DNA of 64,000 bases from Botryotinia globosa (Eukaryota > Ascomycota > Leotiomycetes > Helotiales > Sclerotiniaceae), in assembly GCA_014898425.1 (NCBI GenBank), contig RCSZ01000010.1:992001-1056000 (forward strand). Direction: 5' to 3'. Below, piece by piece: positions 11,327 to 23,526 of the stretch. The notes under the pieces are model-generated. The model did no database searches and had not been told where the DNA came from. It saw nothing but the letters and a program-made list of their open reading frames with translations. Every line of letters starts with the position of its first letter. Positions within the stretch are counted from its first letter, which is position 1. The position numbers and the translations under genes are program-made.

Positions 11327-14115
11327 ATGAGTCAACAACAATGGGATGCGCCGACAAAGGGTGGATCGGTGAAGAGGGCGAGAGAAAGAGCGGCAGCAGG
11401 TAGGCCTACCGAATCGATACCTGCACCAAGACCTTATAATCCTTCGTCACCGAGCAATATCCCGAGTCCACCAAGAGCAAAGTTCCAAAATCCTCCAGGA
11501 ACGTCCAAGAATGGTGGTCAAAGTGCAGTTGGTCTGGCGATTTCTCGACCTACTCAAGTACCACAATGGCCATTGATAGGAACAAATCCTGGTCCAGATT
11601 CTCAGCAGTATCAACCTCCTCCTAATCGCGGTCCACCTCCTCAGAGACCACCAAGACCTAGTCATGTACCTTCAATCCTTGATTTGTCCAGAATACAAGA
11701 TATCACCCCAACCTTTCAATATCAACCACAACCACCTCCACAACCAAAAAGTTTATACCCACCACCACAAACACTTGGCTCGCCACAAAATCAAGACGAT
11801 GAATTTGATCAAAATTACCAATCATTACAATCGCCTCTGTCATCATCACGTCCTTCGACTGTTTCGTCAGTTGGTACAATACCCGACTTTCCTGTTCCCG
11901 TACCAGCCATCCCACCATCGGCAAGGAGAAGTGCTAATCTAGGACCACCGCCAACCTCCCGAAGAGGCGCCTCGTCGTATTATTCCCAAGCTTCCTTTGT
12001 CTCCCCAATCCCAGAGGTATCAGAGGGCATGGGACTCTCCCCACGAACACTCCCAGGCTCACATAGTTCATATGCATCTAGTGCAGCTATACCCTCGAGT
12101 TGGGGACCAGAATCACCTGGTTGTTATCGATCGGATGAGGATGGCGATGATTATGAAGATGATAGAAGGTTCGACGCAGTATCAGAAGGTCGGGAGTCTC
12201 CAGGATCGGATGACAATGACGATCGGGGATTGATTAGAAGTGCTAGTATTGGTAAGCGAGCGAGACCATCCATGATCGTGACCCGATCCTCAGGTCAGAT
12301 CGACCCAGCACGACTTGCTGCAATGCCCATGCCGCCATCCGACAATAAGAGACTGGGCCCAACACCATTACAAAAATCAACGCCCAGTCCCGCGGAAGCT
12401 CAAAGATCAACACAATGGCCAATGCCAGGAAATCCAAATTCACCTTTAGCTGGTGGTACTGGCCTTATTGATCCTACCCCATCAAGCTCTGACGAATCAG
12501 TTCCGACCGTCGCTATGGCCGCAACGACCGATCCATCTTCGCGAGATGGAACGAAGAGTCCGGGTGCAAGCGCTATGCTCGGGGCATATCAAGCAGCGAG
12601 TGCATTACCTAGTGACTCGATTAGGACTAAGTCGCCCTTTGCAAACGAGGGAGGGCCTTTTAGCAGGCTATCAGCAATCCGTCGACCACCACGTCTCAAT
12701 ATTGATGCCGTAAGGGACGCAGAGGCAAGAGGCAGTTTGACAAGTTTACCGGATCTTATTAGGAGAGCAACAAGATTAGCGTCAATGATGGATCGTGGTA
12801 AAAGACCAGGAAGCCGAATGGGTCTTGATGATTTTCCAACTGACAGAGACTTTCCCACCGAGAAAGAAATTGAACGTAAGTGCTGGACATGTCCCTATTA
12901 TAATACAAACTCTAACATATCTCAGTTTCTCCCAACTATGACAGACGAGGTTCTACCCTCTCCGGAATGTTATCAGCTTTTCCACCTCCCGGTCGTGAGA
13001 CGCCTGCTCGCGATGCTCCACGACCTTTATCAATGTGGCCAGAATACGATCCAAACGATCCAAAATCTGCTGCACCTGGAAAGAAACAAAGAAAGTGTTG
13101 TGGTCTACCTTGCTGGGGGTTCATTGTCGTTTTAATAATTCTACTCATAATAATTGCGGCCGCCGTCGTCGTACCTCTTAAATTTCTCGTAATTGACAAA
13201 CCCTCCACAAGTACCACTGCAACCGCAACTACTGTACAAAGCTGCACTGCAAACACTTCGACTGCCTGTAAGAATGGCGGAACCTCTTTCCTCGACAATG
13301 GTATTTGTACTTGTTTATGCGTAAATGGATTTACAGGTAGCACATGCGCAGTCTCGGGGTCTTCGGGTTGCACAACAACCTCATCAAGTACTGACGCAAA
13401 CACTACCATAGGCGACTCCATCCCCCGACTCATTTCGGCCGCTCAAACCAACTTTTCGATCCCCTTGTTTGAGAACACAATACTAGCAAGATTTAACAAG
13501 GGAAATTTGAGTTGTGCGTCGGAAAATTCCCTAGTCACTTTTGATGGAAGTGATGAAAGAATGGGAGATGCGAGTGCTGAAGTGACGTCAACCACGGACG
13601 AGAAGGTGAAGAAGGGCGTGCAGCCGGACCCCACAGATATTGAAATTCTAGCAATTGCAAGTCCAGACTCAACATTTATCTCAACAAATATCATCTCAGT
13701 AGACTCTTCCACTACTCCAGCAACACCTACTTCCTCTCAGTCTCAGGCCACTCAAACTGTCTCAGCAGCATCGACCTCTGTTGCCTCACTTTCTACAACT
13801 TCCTCTCCAACCACAACAGGAACTGCATCTGTAACTTTGACAACCTCCACCATTGACCCAACAGCCGTCTTCACTGTTACCGAGGAGGTGCTAGATTTTG
13901 CAAGAGTCACAGTCCTTTTTGTTTTGCAGCAAGAAAACTTGGACAATGCAGTATCCGCACAAGGAGAATTGCAAAAGTTTTTTAATCAAAAAAGCTCCGA
14001 GAATTTATCTGCAATGAATGTTTCCATGGGAGGCGGTAATACTGTTAATTTGGTGGAATTCAAAGTAGATCTGGGTAATGGAACTGTGGGTCAAAAGAAC
14101 ACGATCTCAAAATAA
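11327..14115 (+). CDS. Large proline/serine-rich single-pass membrane protein with EGF-like motif
   Basis: Exons 11327-12875 and 12926-14115 flank a 50-bp intron (donor GTAAGTG, acceptor ATCTCAG), giving 912 residues. Residues 1 to about 575 form a disordered proline-, serine- and glutamine-rich region that ends in a basic, cysteine-rich stretch (KKQRKCCGLPCW). One hydrophobic helix follows at about 580-604 (GFIVVLIILLIIIAAAVVV). Beyond it, residues 623-657 hold an EGF-like pattern with CKNGG, CTCLC and GFTGSTC, then a serine/threonine-rich, probably O-glycosylated region with a long alpha/beta-like tail. With no signal peptide and positive charge before the helix, a type II topology with the EGF-like part outside is likely. 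This suggests a cell-surface or sensor-like protein, but the specific role is unknown. Cysteines beside the membrane could be palmitoylated. Confidence 0.82.
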
Positions 14116-15357
14116 TTGTGCTTAGCTGGTTATTCGATCAGATTCAAAGTACAAAGGCTGTGACTCGGGGAGATGACAGGGCATGGGGTTAGAAGGAAGG
14201 TAACGAAGTTTTGTATATCAACTGTAGCGATTAGTAACTGCTCTGCTTTTATGGATACCCAAAATGCGGAGATCGTGTGGGTGGGCAACGAGGAATTTGT
14301 ACATAGAATCGAATATCTTTTTTCGAAATCTCTTTCATTGACTACGGTTTCTTTATGGCTTGTATCAATAAAATGTCTCTACTATTTTGCTTTCTTTTTC
14401 AGACTTCATTTTCGATGCAAAATGGGTCTAATTCGAGAGATGGCTTGATTGGGGGAGGATTTGTGGTCGTGTTCTCTGAGCGAATACGATCTTCTAGAAA
14501 AATTTCCCGGGACCTCCTCTTCTTCTAGGCGGTCTATGTACACATGATTTGAAATTGTGTATCTGGGAGTGAACGTGGGGGAACAAGGCCGCCATGCAGA
14601 AGAAGTTGTGAGGTTGTGGAGCCGAATGGTGGCACAATGGCATACTGAGTGAAGACGAGATGACTGAAAGACCATATGTAGCGTGGGAGTGACGGAGAGA
14701 AAGGGGAAAAGAGAGGACGAGCGCTTTCTCGAGTCTATTCTAAGGGTGTAGTAGGTAGTGCTAGCGAAGTGGAAATTGGTGAGAGAGAGACGCGAGCAGG
14801 TGATGAAATATAGATGTAATCAAAAGAAAATTATACCCTTACTTCAGCTTTCTACCTTAATGTTTCGTGCGTTCTTGTTAGGATATTAATAGCTTTCTAT
14901 ATGCTATTCAAGAGTCGTGATTGCCGAGTGAAGGGGTGGAGAGATTCTGATCACGGGAAGCTGGATTTATATCTGTCCCGGCATCGCAGACATTTAGTTG
15001 AACATAGGGGGTTGTTATAATCACGTCATCCTTGCTGAACTTTAGTAAAGAATGGCAGATCAACTTTGAAGCTTTTGCCTGGGGAACGACGAAATGGAAA
15101 TTCCAGGTATTCATTGGAAGGTATTCACTAGAGCGGGGTAGCCCCTCTGTTCTGTTAGAAGATCCTTTTGAAGCTATACCGCCTTCTCGTATTCACTGAC
15201 CAGAGTTCAAGAAAACCGAAGACTCAAACAAAAGGCCGAGCTCCAGCTGCCATAGCGTACATGTCATAAGCTCCTATTAAGAATCCTCGATAATCCTACC
15301 ACAAACACTTTGTTTTCACGAAACCCTACACAAAATACACTCCACAAAATAGTCAAA
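14116..15357. other. Intergenic region, nothing recognised
   Basis: Short ORFs only. Probably the 3' UTR of the membrane-protein gene followed by spacer. Confidence 0.5.
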
Positions 15358-15726
15358 ATGTCTTTCAACGATGGGAGCTCGTCCTCACACAAGTAGCCAA
15401 AAGTTGATGGCAGTCAATTCAAAGACACCAACCTTGACCAAGCATCATCTGGACCGTCAGCAATGATGGGCGAAGAATCCAAGGACAAAAACCTTACCGA
15501 GAGTAAACCAACCAAGAAAAAGAGAGAACGAAAGCATCGTCAAGGATTTTACAATCGTGATCGAAGAATGCATGGAGTCCAGCGTACGTTTGGATCCTGG
15601 GAGCCTGCGGGTCGCGAAGGCGCAGAGCAAGATGCAGCAAGTATGCAATCCATCTTGAACATGACTTTTATGCTGGTGAACAACCCGAATAATGCGCTCG
15701 ATTCAGAAAGCATTCTAAGAGCTTAG
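15358..15726 (+). pseudogene. Small basic protein gene interrupted by one in-frame TAG
   Basis: One reading frame runs from an ATG at 15358 (AAAATG context) to a TAG at 15726 and would encode 122 positions. Codon 13 (15394-15396) is TAG. Protein-like sequence continues in the same frame on both sides: MSFNDGSSSSHK before, then PKVDGSQFKDTNLDQASSG. The second half has a basic stretch (KPTKKKRERKHRQGFYNRD) that could be a nuclear localisation signal, and a hydrophobic segment near SILNMTFMLVNNP. I do not recognise the family. Either the gene has a single nonsense mutation, or translation starts at the MMG at 15463 and yields 87 residues. The single lesion suggests a recent event. Confidence 0.5.
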
Positions 15727-18344
15727 GTGTGTTAGTTAATCAAAGCAATTGATATATCTAGTCAAGCTCATTGTACATACATTTTAACAGAACACGTACT
15801 GTACTTATTGTAATCCTGCACCCTTTATCATCGTGTTTTCTAAAGCAAATAAGTATTAGCCTGTACCGTTTTGCCACGAGCCAGTGACTTCAAACAATTC
15901 TCTTAGATCTTTTCTCCTTTGGATTATGCTGTATCAAGATGTTGAAGAATCATTTGAACGAAGTCAAATGAAATCACATTTACCAATCGTCTAATGTCGC
16001 TATGGCACGAAGACCCACTATTAGAGCCCCAGTCCGAGTATTAGCCGACATAGCGAGTTTCTGACTAATAATTGTTTCTTCAACGACATCTAACGTAGGT
16101 TTTAGAGAACTTGCGCGTCCTCTGAACTTGTTCGTCGAGGCTGATCAGAATCATTACTGGGCTGCTGTTGCTTACCTTCACTGGCCTATCAAACTTGCCG
16201 TCAATCTTCTTTGGTACGTTTCTCTCAAATTGAAACGTTTCTAAGCGAAGTATTGGGAATTCGCAACTATCTAATTCATCATACCTGTCGATTACCTAAC
16301 CCAGGGGGAAAAAAAGAGGAAAATACTCAACCACATGTAACGCCTCTTTTGAGCATAGAAAAACGCATCAAAAATAAAATGGCAAAAGAGTGGTGAAGAA
16401 GAAGAGTAAGATATAATTCAGAGGGGGAGAAGAGACTTTCGACGGTGAGCTCGTCGACGAGGTATCGGAGGAGTTGTCGATGTCAGCATGACCGTTAAGC
16501 CACGGTGACAGACCTGTAATGGCGGACGAAAGGACACGACTTTTTTCAGTATATAAAGTAGCACCTGACTATTTCGATGGATCGATCATCTAGTAATGGG
16601 AGCCAACCCAGCTCTCATTTCATAAACTTCTAAGATACTCATTTGCTGCAACATGTTCATTTTGCATATCAAGATGGAAGTTCTCTTAATTCCAAACTCT
16701 TCATAATTGAATTCGTTATTTATTGCACTTTAGACGGAATCAAAAAAAATCATAGATTGGCCCCATCAGGAAGAAGAATCTTTTCGCGTTGTTCATGCAG
16801 TTCAATGATAAACCAGATCTATTCAGCTAGTTGTATAATATCTAATAAAATAGACATCAAATAATTCTGATTAAATATAATTGCGGAGAAAGATATTTTC
16901 AAGAGAGATTGCTCCATCTGAACTGGTTAGTTTGAAGAATTAGCCAACGTCAAGACTGACATTAGTCGTTTCACATATAGTTCTCCAGGGAATCTGGCTG
17001 GCAGTCCTTTAAAAGTTCGTTTATGAAGGCTGATTGAGTAAGATTCTTCTATCAAGCCCGATGATCAAAAGCACCTCTATACGTATCGTTACTGAGCGTT
17101 GTAATTTTAGACACTGGATATTCTCCCAAAAGAACTATTTGAAAGGGAAAAGCAGTCAGATCTTTCGATACCATCTGATAATTTCGCAAATATTGGCTAT
17201 TTATAAACAAAATACACTCATGCTATTCGTAAAATGTTCCGAAGTCATACAGGAGAGTCTCGTTCAGTCGCCAGTGTCATTTAGTTTAAGTAAAGCTTTT
17301 CTCCCATCCCAACAATAATTTTTCCATAGATTTCCCACACCGATATCTATATGCTTATTGACTTCCTATCAATGCTCACTGCCGCTCAGATTAGTCCTTG
17401 TAATGTTAACCCTCTCGTCTCCGAGTTCCTGAGAGGTATCTGCTAATGCCTCCTTGGCCTGCAAAACCCCAAGCATGCCAATCGGCTATATATTGTCACT
17501 AATCATGTGGCTTAGAATGGTAATCGGGGCATAGTGAGGATCCGCAGACAAATAAATGTTGAAGTCTTGAGTTCTTCAGAGACTTGCAATATATCTTCCA
17601 TATTTTCATTGAGTACGAGCGAAGCACTTGGGTTACGTAACCCGTATTTCCAATGCACGCCCCTAGTCCTCGCTGGGTTGGCCTAATTAATCAGTCTTCG
17701 TGTGGAATATGATTATTCATGTCAACATCCGGTTCGCGTAGAATTATGAGTTGGTAGTAAGACTCTTCCATAGCAATCCAATCTAATAAAGATCAATGAC
17801 GTAAGACTAATTTAACACTTGAATTAGTGATTACAACCCGAAATCTGAACATTTTGTCTGCCATAATTGGCGATTAATTGCACATAGATGTGTTTGAGCA
17901 TCGGTTCGAGCACAAATTTGTCTTCCGACTTACTATGCTATTAGAAGTGTGAATTTCTTGATATCTCTCAAAAATTATGGAGTTGTATCCAGAAGTGCCC
18001 GTGTGTGATGACATACCTGAAACAATATATCGACTATTGTGTCTCCCATTCAAACTTCAGTCACCGTCTAAAAAGTCACAGATGGGGATACAATATCGTC
18101 TGGCTCAAGATTGACGATTAGTTCGATATTCACAGATTATAGTCAAGCATTTCTACCAGCTCAATATCATCTAATGACTGGCAAGGCTCTAGCCTTGTGT
18201 CCATTCGCTGAAGCCTGGAAATATCCGAGGTAGATGCCAGCTTATCCCCACACAGCCAGCACAAACTGCTTTCTTTTCTACTCAATTGTCAAAATTCCTT
18301 TCACCTAACACAGTACGATAAATCAAAACGCTAGTAAGGCCATC
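15727..18344. other. Gene-poor AT-leaning region
   Basis: No ORF here has a recognisable domain. A perfect 14-bp palindrome (GGGTTACGTAACCC) lies at 17630-17643; it may be a coincidental binding-site-like sequence. Confidence 0.5.
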
Positions 18345-20017
18345 ATGCTGAGCTCAGATAAGCTCTTGAAGCCATGGCTTCGAAAGAAATCAGCGAGGGA
18401 TATATTCAAGAAAATCATATTCGAGTTTTTCAATGATTTGATATACCAAGAAACATACGAGCCATCAATGCAGAAGGAAATCACAGTAGTAATCAGCTCA
18501 AATGATGAGGAAGTATCACCATATCTAGGCCACCTGGATGTGATGGAGATTATGGAGCTACTACTGGAGACTTATCGAGAAGGATGGATGATTAATAGAC
18601 CTGGGGTATTGAACTCCCTGGAACTGTTTAAATCGACATTTATCATCAAGCACGATAAAATTAAATGCACTGGCATGCGCAGCGGTGCAACCATCACTGG
18701 ATTAGGGAGTATTTCTGATCTTAAAATGATCGGTGAATCGGTAAGGTTCTATGTGGTCTACATCTGAACTTATCTGATTGCGCGTAGTTACGGAAACTAA
18801 GCAAAGAAGACAGGAGAAATTCGGGGGAAAGCAAAAAGGACGAACCTGATAAACAGAAGTAAATGGAAGCAGAAAAGGGACATCATAACCAACAGATAAC
18901 AGTAGCCGTCACAAAGATTCACCAACACGAATATACTGGAACTGCCTCTGAGCACATGAATGCTCAAAATAAACAGACAAGCGTCGATCCATCGCCTGCA
19001 ACACTCCAACAACATAGGGTTGGAGAAAAGAGACCGTCTGATAAAAGCTATGGTGGACCATTCTCTAGCAATCAAAAATTTTGTTCGCGCTCACACAGTC
19101 CCGAGCAAAACGAACCAAGGAAACGAGGCAACACTTCTGGCGGCTTTCGTCCTGTATATCATGACTTCAATCGGAGGGAAAGTGAGTGACTAGCCGCACA
19201 TTCATGAAATAAAGACGTAACCACTGATCATCACTCATACATATAAATAGACACAGTTTCAAACAGGCAGTCCGAATTGATCTATTTTGATTTGGGAGAA
19301 TACAAGCAATGGGTAAAGGACCCAACGTCCTTTTATGACGTGAGTGTACAGAGAGAGATTTTGCAAGAAGCTCGAGCTGTGTTGGAAGATTCAGGCTTTG
19401 AATGTTTGAGTCAGATGCCCAGTTATAATAATTTATTGGAGAGGAAGGGCTGGAGGCAATCTGGTCATGCGGAACTACAAGAGTTTCATAGAATGTGGCC
19501 CCCGGCATGCCTCGATGAATCAAAACCGTTCCTACATCCCCGCGAGACGAAATATCATTTCTGGATGATTCTTAGAAAGGTTCAGCAATTCCGCCACAGC
19601 GATGCGCAACATACCGTCAATATCCCAATCGTTATAATCAGACAAATGCTTGGCGACAGCATTTCGTTGACAAAAATGCTAGGCGATAGGCAAGCATGGA
19701 AGACTTTGGATAGGATTTTGCAAGAATTCGAAATAGAAGTGCGTTGGAACTTCAGAGCACCATCTTTAATACAATTTCGCCGGAACAAGCTTCGGAGGAT
19801 TGCAAAGAAGTACGAAAGGAACGAGTCGGAAAATGGAGATTTGGCGAAAAAAAGAATTCGCGAATCGGAATTTTTGGCGCAAGAATTGAATCGCGAAGCC
19901 AGATCCAAGGATAATAAGTACAGAGATTGTGAGACTATAGATCGACAGTGTCGGGACTATGAGTACTCATCTATTGAATGTTTGCAGCGAGGGAGAAAGA
20001 GAGAAAGGGAGCGTTGA
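18345..20017 (+). pseudogene. Hypothetical helical protein gene with an in-frame TAA, three exons
   Basis: The apparent structure is exon 18345-18740, a 47-bp intron (GTAAGG to CGCGTAG), an exon from 18788, a 69-bp intron at 19182-19250 and a last exon 19251-20017. Splicing keeps phase throughout, yet the middle exon contains TAA at 18860-18862, followed at once by ATG in the same frame. Read across, the locus would encode about 517 positions: an N-terminal helical region, a polar charged linker, and a C-terminal region rich in Arg, Glu and Lys. No domain is recognised. Alternatives are two adjacent genes (156 residues, and one starting at 18863) or one gene broken by a single nonsense change. 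The exact in-frame abutment favours the second reading. Confidence 0.5.
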
Positions 20018-22173
20018 GCAATTGTTTGTGGGGGCGAGCACTGTTCTTGAGAAATGGGACAATGATAATGTTGTTGAAATCTGTATTCAGATTATCTTTG
20101 AATTTGGGCTTCATGGTTCCGGTATGTGCTACTATACACGGGGTGGTCAGTCATTGTGTCGGGAGGAAGGGAATTTACTCATTAAAGTTTAAAATACTGT
20201 TGGACTTGTTTGAATGGAATCTCTAATCAAATTACTTGACATGCAAAGTCGTATATTCCATAATTCCTAGTATGAAAACATAAGTTGCTACATTCACGGT
20301 TTTTGAAGTGGCGTCTTACTGACACTATTGAGATTAATAATGCAGATGGCCATGCACGATAAGCAACTACCAACGCAGTTTCAGACAGTGGATTTGTTGT
20401 ATAAGAGAATGCCCATAGCCAATATCAATTGGTGTTACTCTGAGGTTAGAGTCTCTTGAAGATAAATTTCGATTCAACGAGAATCGATGTTGGAATTGAT
20501 CAAAGTAGAACAAGACTCTGCAGGTAAATTCAAGAGAGAGGAGGGAGGAGGGAGGAGAGATTAGAGTCTAGTGATTCAGATCCCACATCAGTGTAACTCT
20601 ACTTGGTAAGCATAACATGAGATGTTTGTTGAAAAGACGGAGGTCAAAAAATAGAGATCTTCTATAAAAGACCTGGGTCATTTCAGCGCAGAGAATTTCG
20701 AATGTATGGAAAAAAGCTGACTTAACATCTCATCATGCATGAGATGAGACTTAGATACTAGAAAGTCGCCACGATACGACCAGATCATAATCCTATATAC
20801 TTTTGGACTTTCTATCATTGATCTAGTAGTTATAGGTATGCTATGAAACAAGCATGTTCAATAATAAGCCAAACTATGATTTGATACACGAGCTTTCTGC
20901 GGAATAGTCCAAAGGTGTACTTTGCGCAAGCATGAGATTTCACAGCAGTCCACCCTGCAATTAATGTTAAGAACGAGGTTAAATTATAACTTGATCTCCT
21001 AGAACTATGACAAAATGCTCATATTCTTACCTCAATATTCTGGCTCTTTCTCATCAGCCAAGGTATCTGTGTTTTGCTGTGTGTATCAGCCACAAGATCA
21101 TATAATCCGAGCTATGAGATTAAGTATTCCAGTTCTTATCAATAGAAGTTGGTAACGATGATTGAATTCATCATAATAATATGAGAATCTATGTGCTTGT
21201 ACGGAAGACGAGCAGATTAGTCGCTAGTTCCCACACCTAAACGAAACCGGACACCTAGCCGAATTGGCAAGTTGTTCGTATATCATTGAATCAAAAAGAC
21301 ATCTTAAGGAGTTTTCTTTGCTGTCCTTCCGTTGACTGCTCACAGTTTAGCCATACCTCAGGCCTTCGGTTTTCTTGAAAGACATCCTCTCCTCACTATA
21401 CCAAGCACCAACCATTCCTTCTACATTTGTTTACTTATTTCTCCACGATCGACTGGATATCCGAAGTTAAATAAAAGCAGTGACTCTCCACATCGCCATC
21501 CAGGGATCCTCTCATCCTTTCCCATTATTCTATGCATTCATTGAAACGCTCTTCTTCACCAATTTTTTTCGGCTACCTATCTCTCTCTTTTTCAGTCATT
21601 TATTTTCGTATTGACTCGCTTAATTGATGAGACCCATAATTTTGACAGGTTCCCTCTGTTGGGTTGGAGCCTCGAAGAGTTCTGAATGGATGATGATGAC
21701 CATTTCGTGCGCATATCTTGCTCTGGTCAAGGAACAGACGGGCTAGATTAAATGACCGTTGCTTGAAAACTTTTATTCTGACAAAGCTGGCAAGCTTTCC
21801 ATCTCATAAGTCAGTGAATTCCGCTGTTAAGATCAAATGAGCCCGGAACATTGAAACGCTGTATAAACAAACGTCTTAAACAATAATTATGGATCGAATC
21901 ACAATCTAGAGGAGAGCAAATCTGTTACGTATGATGCCAACCCAGAAATTATTAGACAGACTCTGGCTCTACAAGAAAAGATTTAAAACAGAGGGCGCAT
22001 CGGTCTTCAAAACCGGGTAAAACTGAAGGTTCGAACAAGTTGACGTCGACGCAGTGAATGTCTCTATTTGGCGTGTTACACTATATACCTATATACACAA
22101 AGCTATGCCAACTAATTAAAATATTACTGATTGAAAGATAAATTACTCGAGAAAGCTTCTTCTGTATCATAAA
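20018..22173. other. Gene-poor region with a tRNA-like relic
   Basis: No coding signal is supported. The only structured item is the tRNA-like segment near 21978-22045, listed separately. Confidence 0.5.
21978..22045 (+). other. tRNA-like relic with UCA anticodon loop
   Basis: A 5-bp stem (TCGGT at 22000-22004, ACCGG at 22012-22016) closes a seven-base loop CTTCAAA, whose middle triplet (22007-22009) would be anticodon UCA. A T-loop-like GGTTCGAA follows at 22028-22035. The acceptor stem and a proper T stem are not present, so this is not a functional gene. Fungal mitochondrial tRNA-Trp uses UCA, so an old nuclear copy of mitochondrial DNA is one explanation; chance is another. Confidence 0.25.
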
Positions 22174-22455
22174 TTATGTATTCACAACAATCTCTGTCTC
22201 CTTTGCGAGATATAATTTTTCATACGTGCGGGAACAGAGGTGGTGAATTGATTCAGCTTTCGACGGTACGGTGGATTTAATCACATTGTTTCCAAGAATA
22301 TTGATTAGAATTTCTTTCCTACAAAAATCCCTTGCTACGAGATTTGACATAAAAATAAGAAGCTTGCCTTTGACCAGGCCATCGTCTCTTTCCACATGAA
22401 AATAGTTCTTGAAAAAGTCCTCAACTGACAAACTACCAAAAATCTGGATAATCAT
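22174..22455 (-). CDS. Doubtful small ORF, 93 residues
   Basis: An ATG-initiated frame encodes a mixed helical sequence beginning MIIQIFGSLSVEDFF and ending with ETEIVVNT. Its composition is protein-like, but there is no recognised domain, no intron and no partner gene. It could be a remnant exon of a larger decayed gene. It is included only because it is the most protein-like frame in a long empty stretch. Confidence 0.2.
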   Translation of the reverse strand: MIIQIFGSLSVEDFFKNYFHVERDDGLVKGKLLIFMSNLVARDFCRKEILINILGNNVIKSTVPSKAESIHHLCSRTYEKLYLAKETEIVVNT

Positions 22456-22582
22456 ATCAATCTACCACAAAAATTTATCATGTCTGACAGAGGGGTCGGG
22501 TTGGTTTCTCATCCTTTTCTCCGAATGAAGCTTGCGCTAACTTACCTATCACAGTAGAAAATCTGGCACAAGCAGATTCTCC

Positions 22583-22915
22583 ATGTCGAATCGTCCCACT
22601 GGCTCCAAGCGTGCTGCCTCAAAGAACACCGCACCAACGGAAGATCTCTCTGTTATCATCAAAAATCAAGAAGCCAACATTAATGATCTCAATCTTCGCC
22701 TTGACAAGATGGAGCAGAAAATCAAGAATATTGAAGGGATCTTGACGAGGGTGGATGCTATTGAGCATGCCGTCCAAGGCGTTGGAAAAGAGTCAGGACA
22801 ACCGACAGATGATAATATAGATGCTGCTACGTCTCAAAGTTCTACGAATACTCTCAAGAAGAAAGAGAATATGTATCGTGCACTTGGAATCAAGCCTCCT
22901 GCAAGTAGCTCCTGA
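22583..22915 (+). CDS. Small coiled-coil protein
   Basis: This single-exon frame encodes 110 residues. The N terminus is basic (MSNRPTGSKRAASKN). Residues 24-60 form a clear heptad-like coiled coil (SVIIKNQEANINDLNLRLD, then KMEQKIKNIEGILTRVDAIE). The C terminus is polar and ends in KPPASSS. Such a protein would most likely oligomerise or dock to a partner. I do not recognise a family. It stands just upstream of the convergent P450 pseudogene. A CACAG sequence at 22551-22553 upstream could be a splice acceptor from a non-coding leader exon. Confidence 0.55.
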   Translation: MSNRPTGSKRAASKNTAPTEDLSVIIKNQEANINDLNLRLDKMEQKIKNIEGILTRVDAIEHAVQGVGKESGQPTDDNIDAATSQSSTNTLKKKENMYRALGIKPPASSS

Positions 22916-23526
22916 TTTTTGGAAGGCGTGCTATAAGGGAAGTGTTGCCAAGGGAGGTATCGTGCAAAGAGGACCAAAGTGAGGTCAGCTAGAAGTTATA
23001 GCAGCGTGGATTTGCAGAAATATCTGCCTGTACAATCTTACTCAGATACTACCATTCGCAAGGCTGCAGGAAGGGATAGTGGTTCACTTGTGGGACGAGC
23101 TCATTTCCAACGAATCAAAGAGACTACTACTAGTATTTCTAGTAATCATGATCCAAAGTCTTGGACTGCATGTCAGCCTTCTTTCACTTTTTCCTAATTT
23201 GTGTCATCCGGAATTAAATAGTGATCTCCTCTTGAAACTTCAAAGTAGTGCTGAACTTTCTTTCAAGTGCTTATTGGAAATTCCTCGCTCAGTATCTACC
23301 AACGTATACTATATAATCTGGATGTATAGCATCAATAAACTACTGGTTTTACCCTCCACCGTAAGGAATTCTGGACACAAATCCAAGCTACGAATGTATC
23401 ACAACATTAAAGAAGTCGAGAGCCTCGTTTCCTTTGAGCCACGAATGCGGCATTTGTGAGTATCCATGGATAGGGCTCACAACAATTTGTAGGCCAAAAA
23501 AAGAATCATCTCTAAAAATAATTATA

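Noticed and set aside
11447..12443. Several minus-strand and shifted-frame ORFs inside the large membrane-protein gene
   Set aside because: They are shadows of a proline/serine-rich coding sequence; the real frame has a consistent intron and a membrane/EGF-like architecture.
17630..17643. Perfect 14-bp palindrome GGGTTACGTAACCC as a regulatory site
   Set aside because: A single copy in a gene-free region, with no neighbouring promoter to regulate.
22000..22016. Functional tRNA-Sec or suppressor tRNA
   Set aside because: No acceptor stem and no proper D or T stems; only the anticodon stem-loop resembles a tRNA.
23079..23459. 126-codon hydrophobic plus-strand ORF
   Set aside because: Starts at GTG rather than ATG, and its composition is that of random AT-leaning DNA next to the P450 pseudogene.
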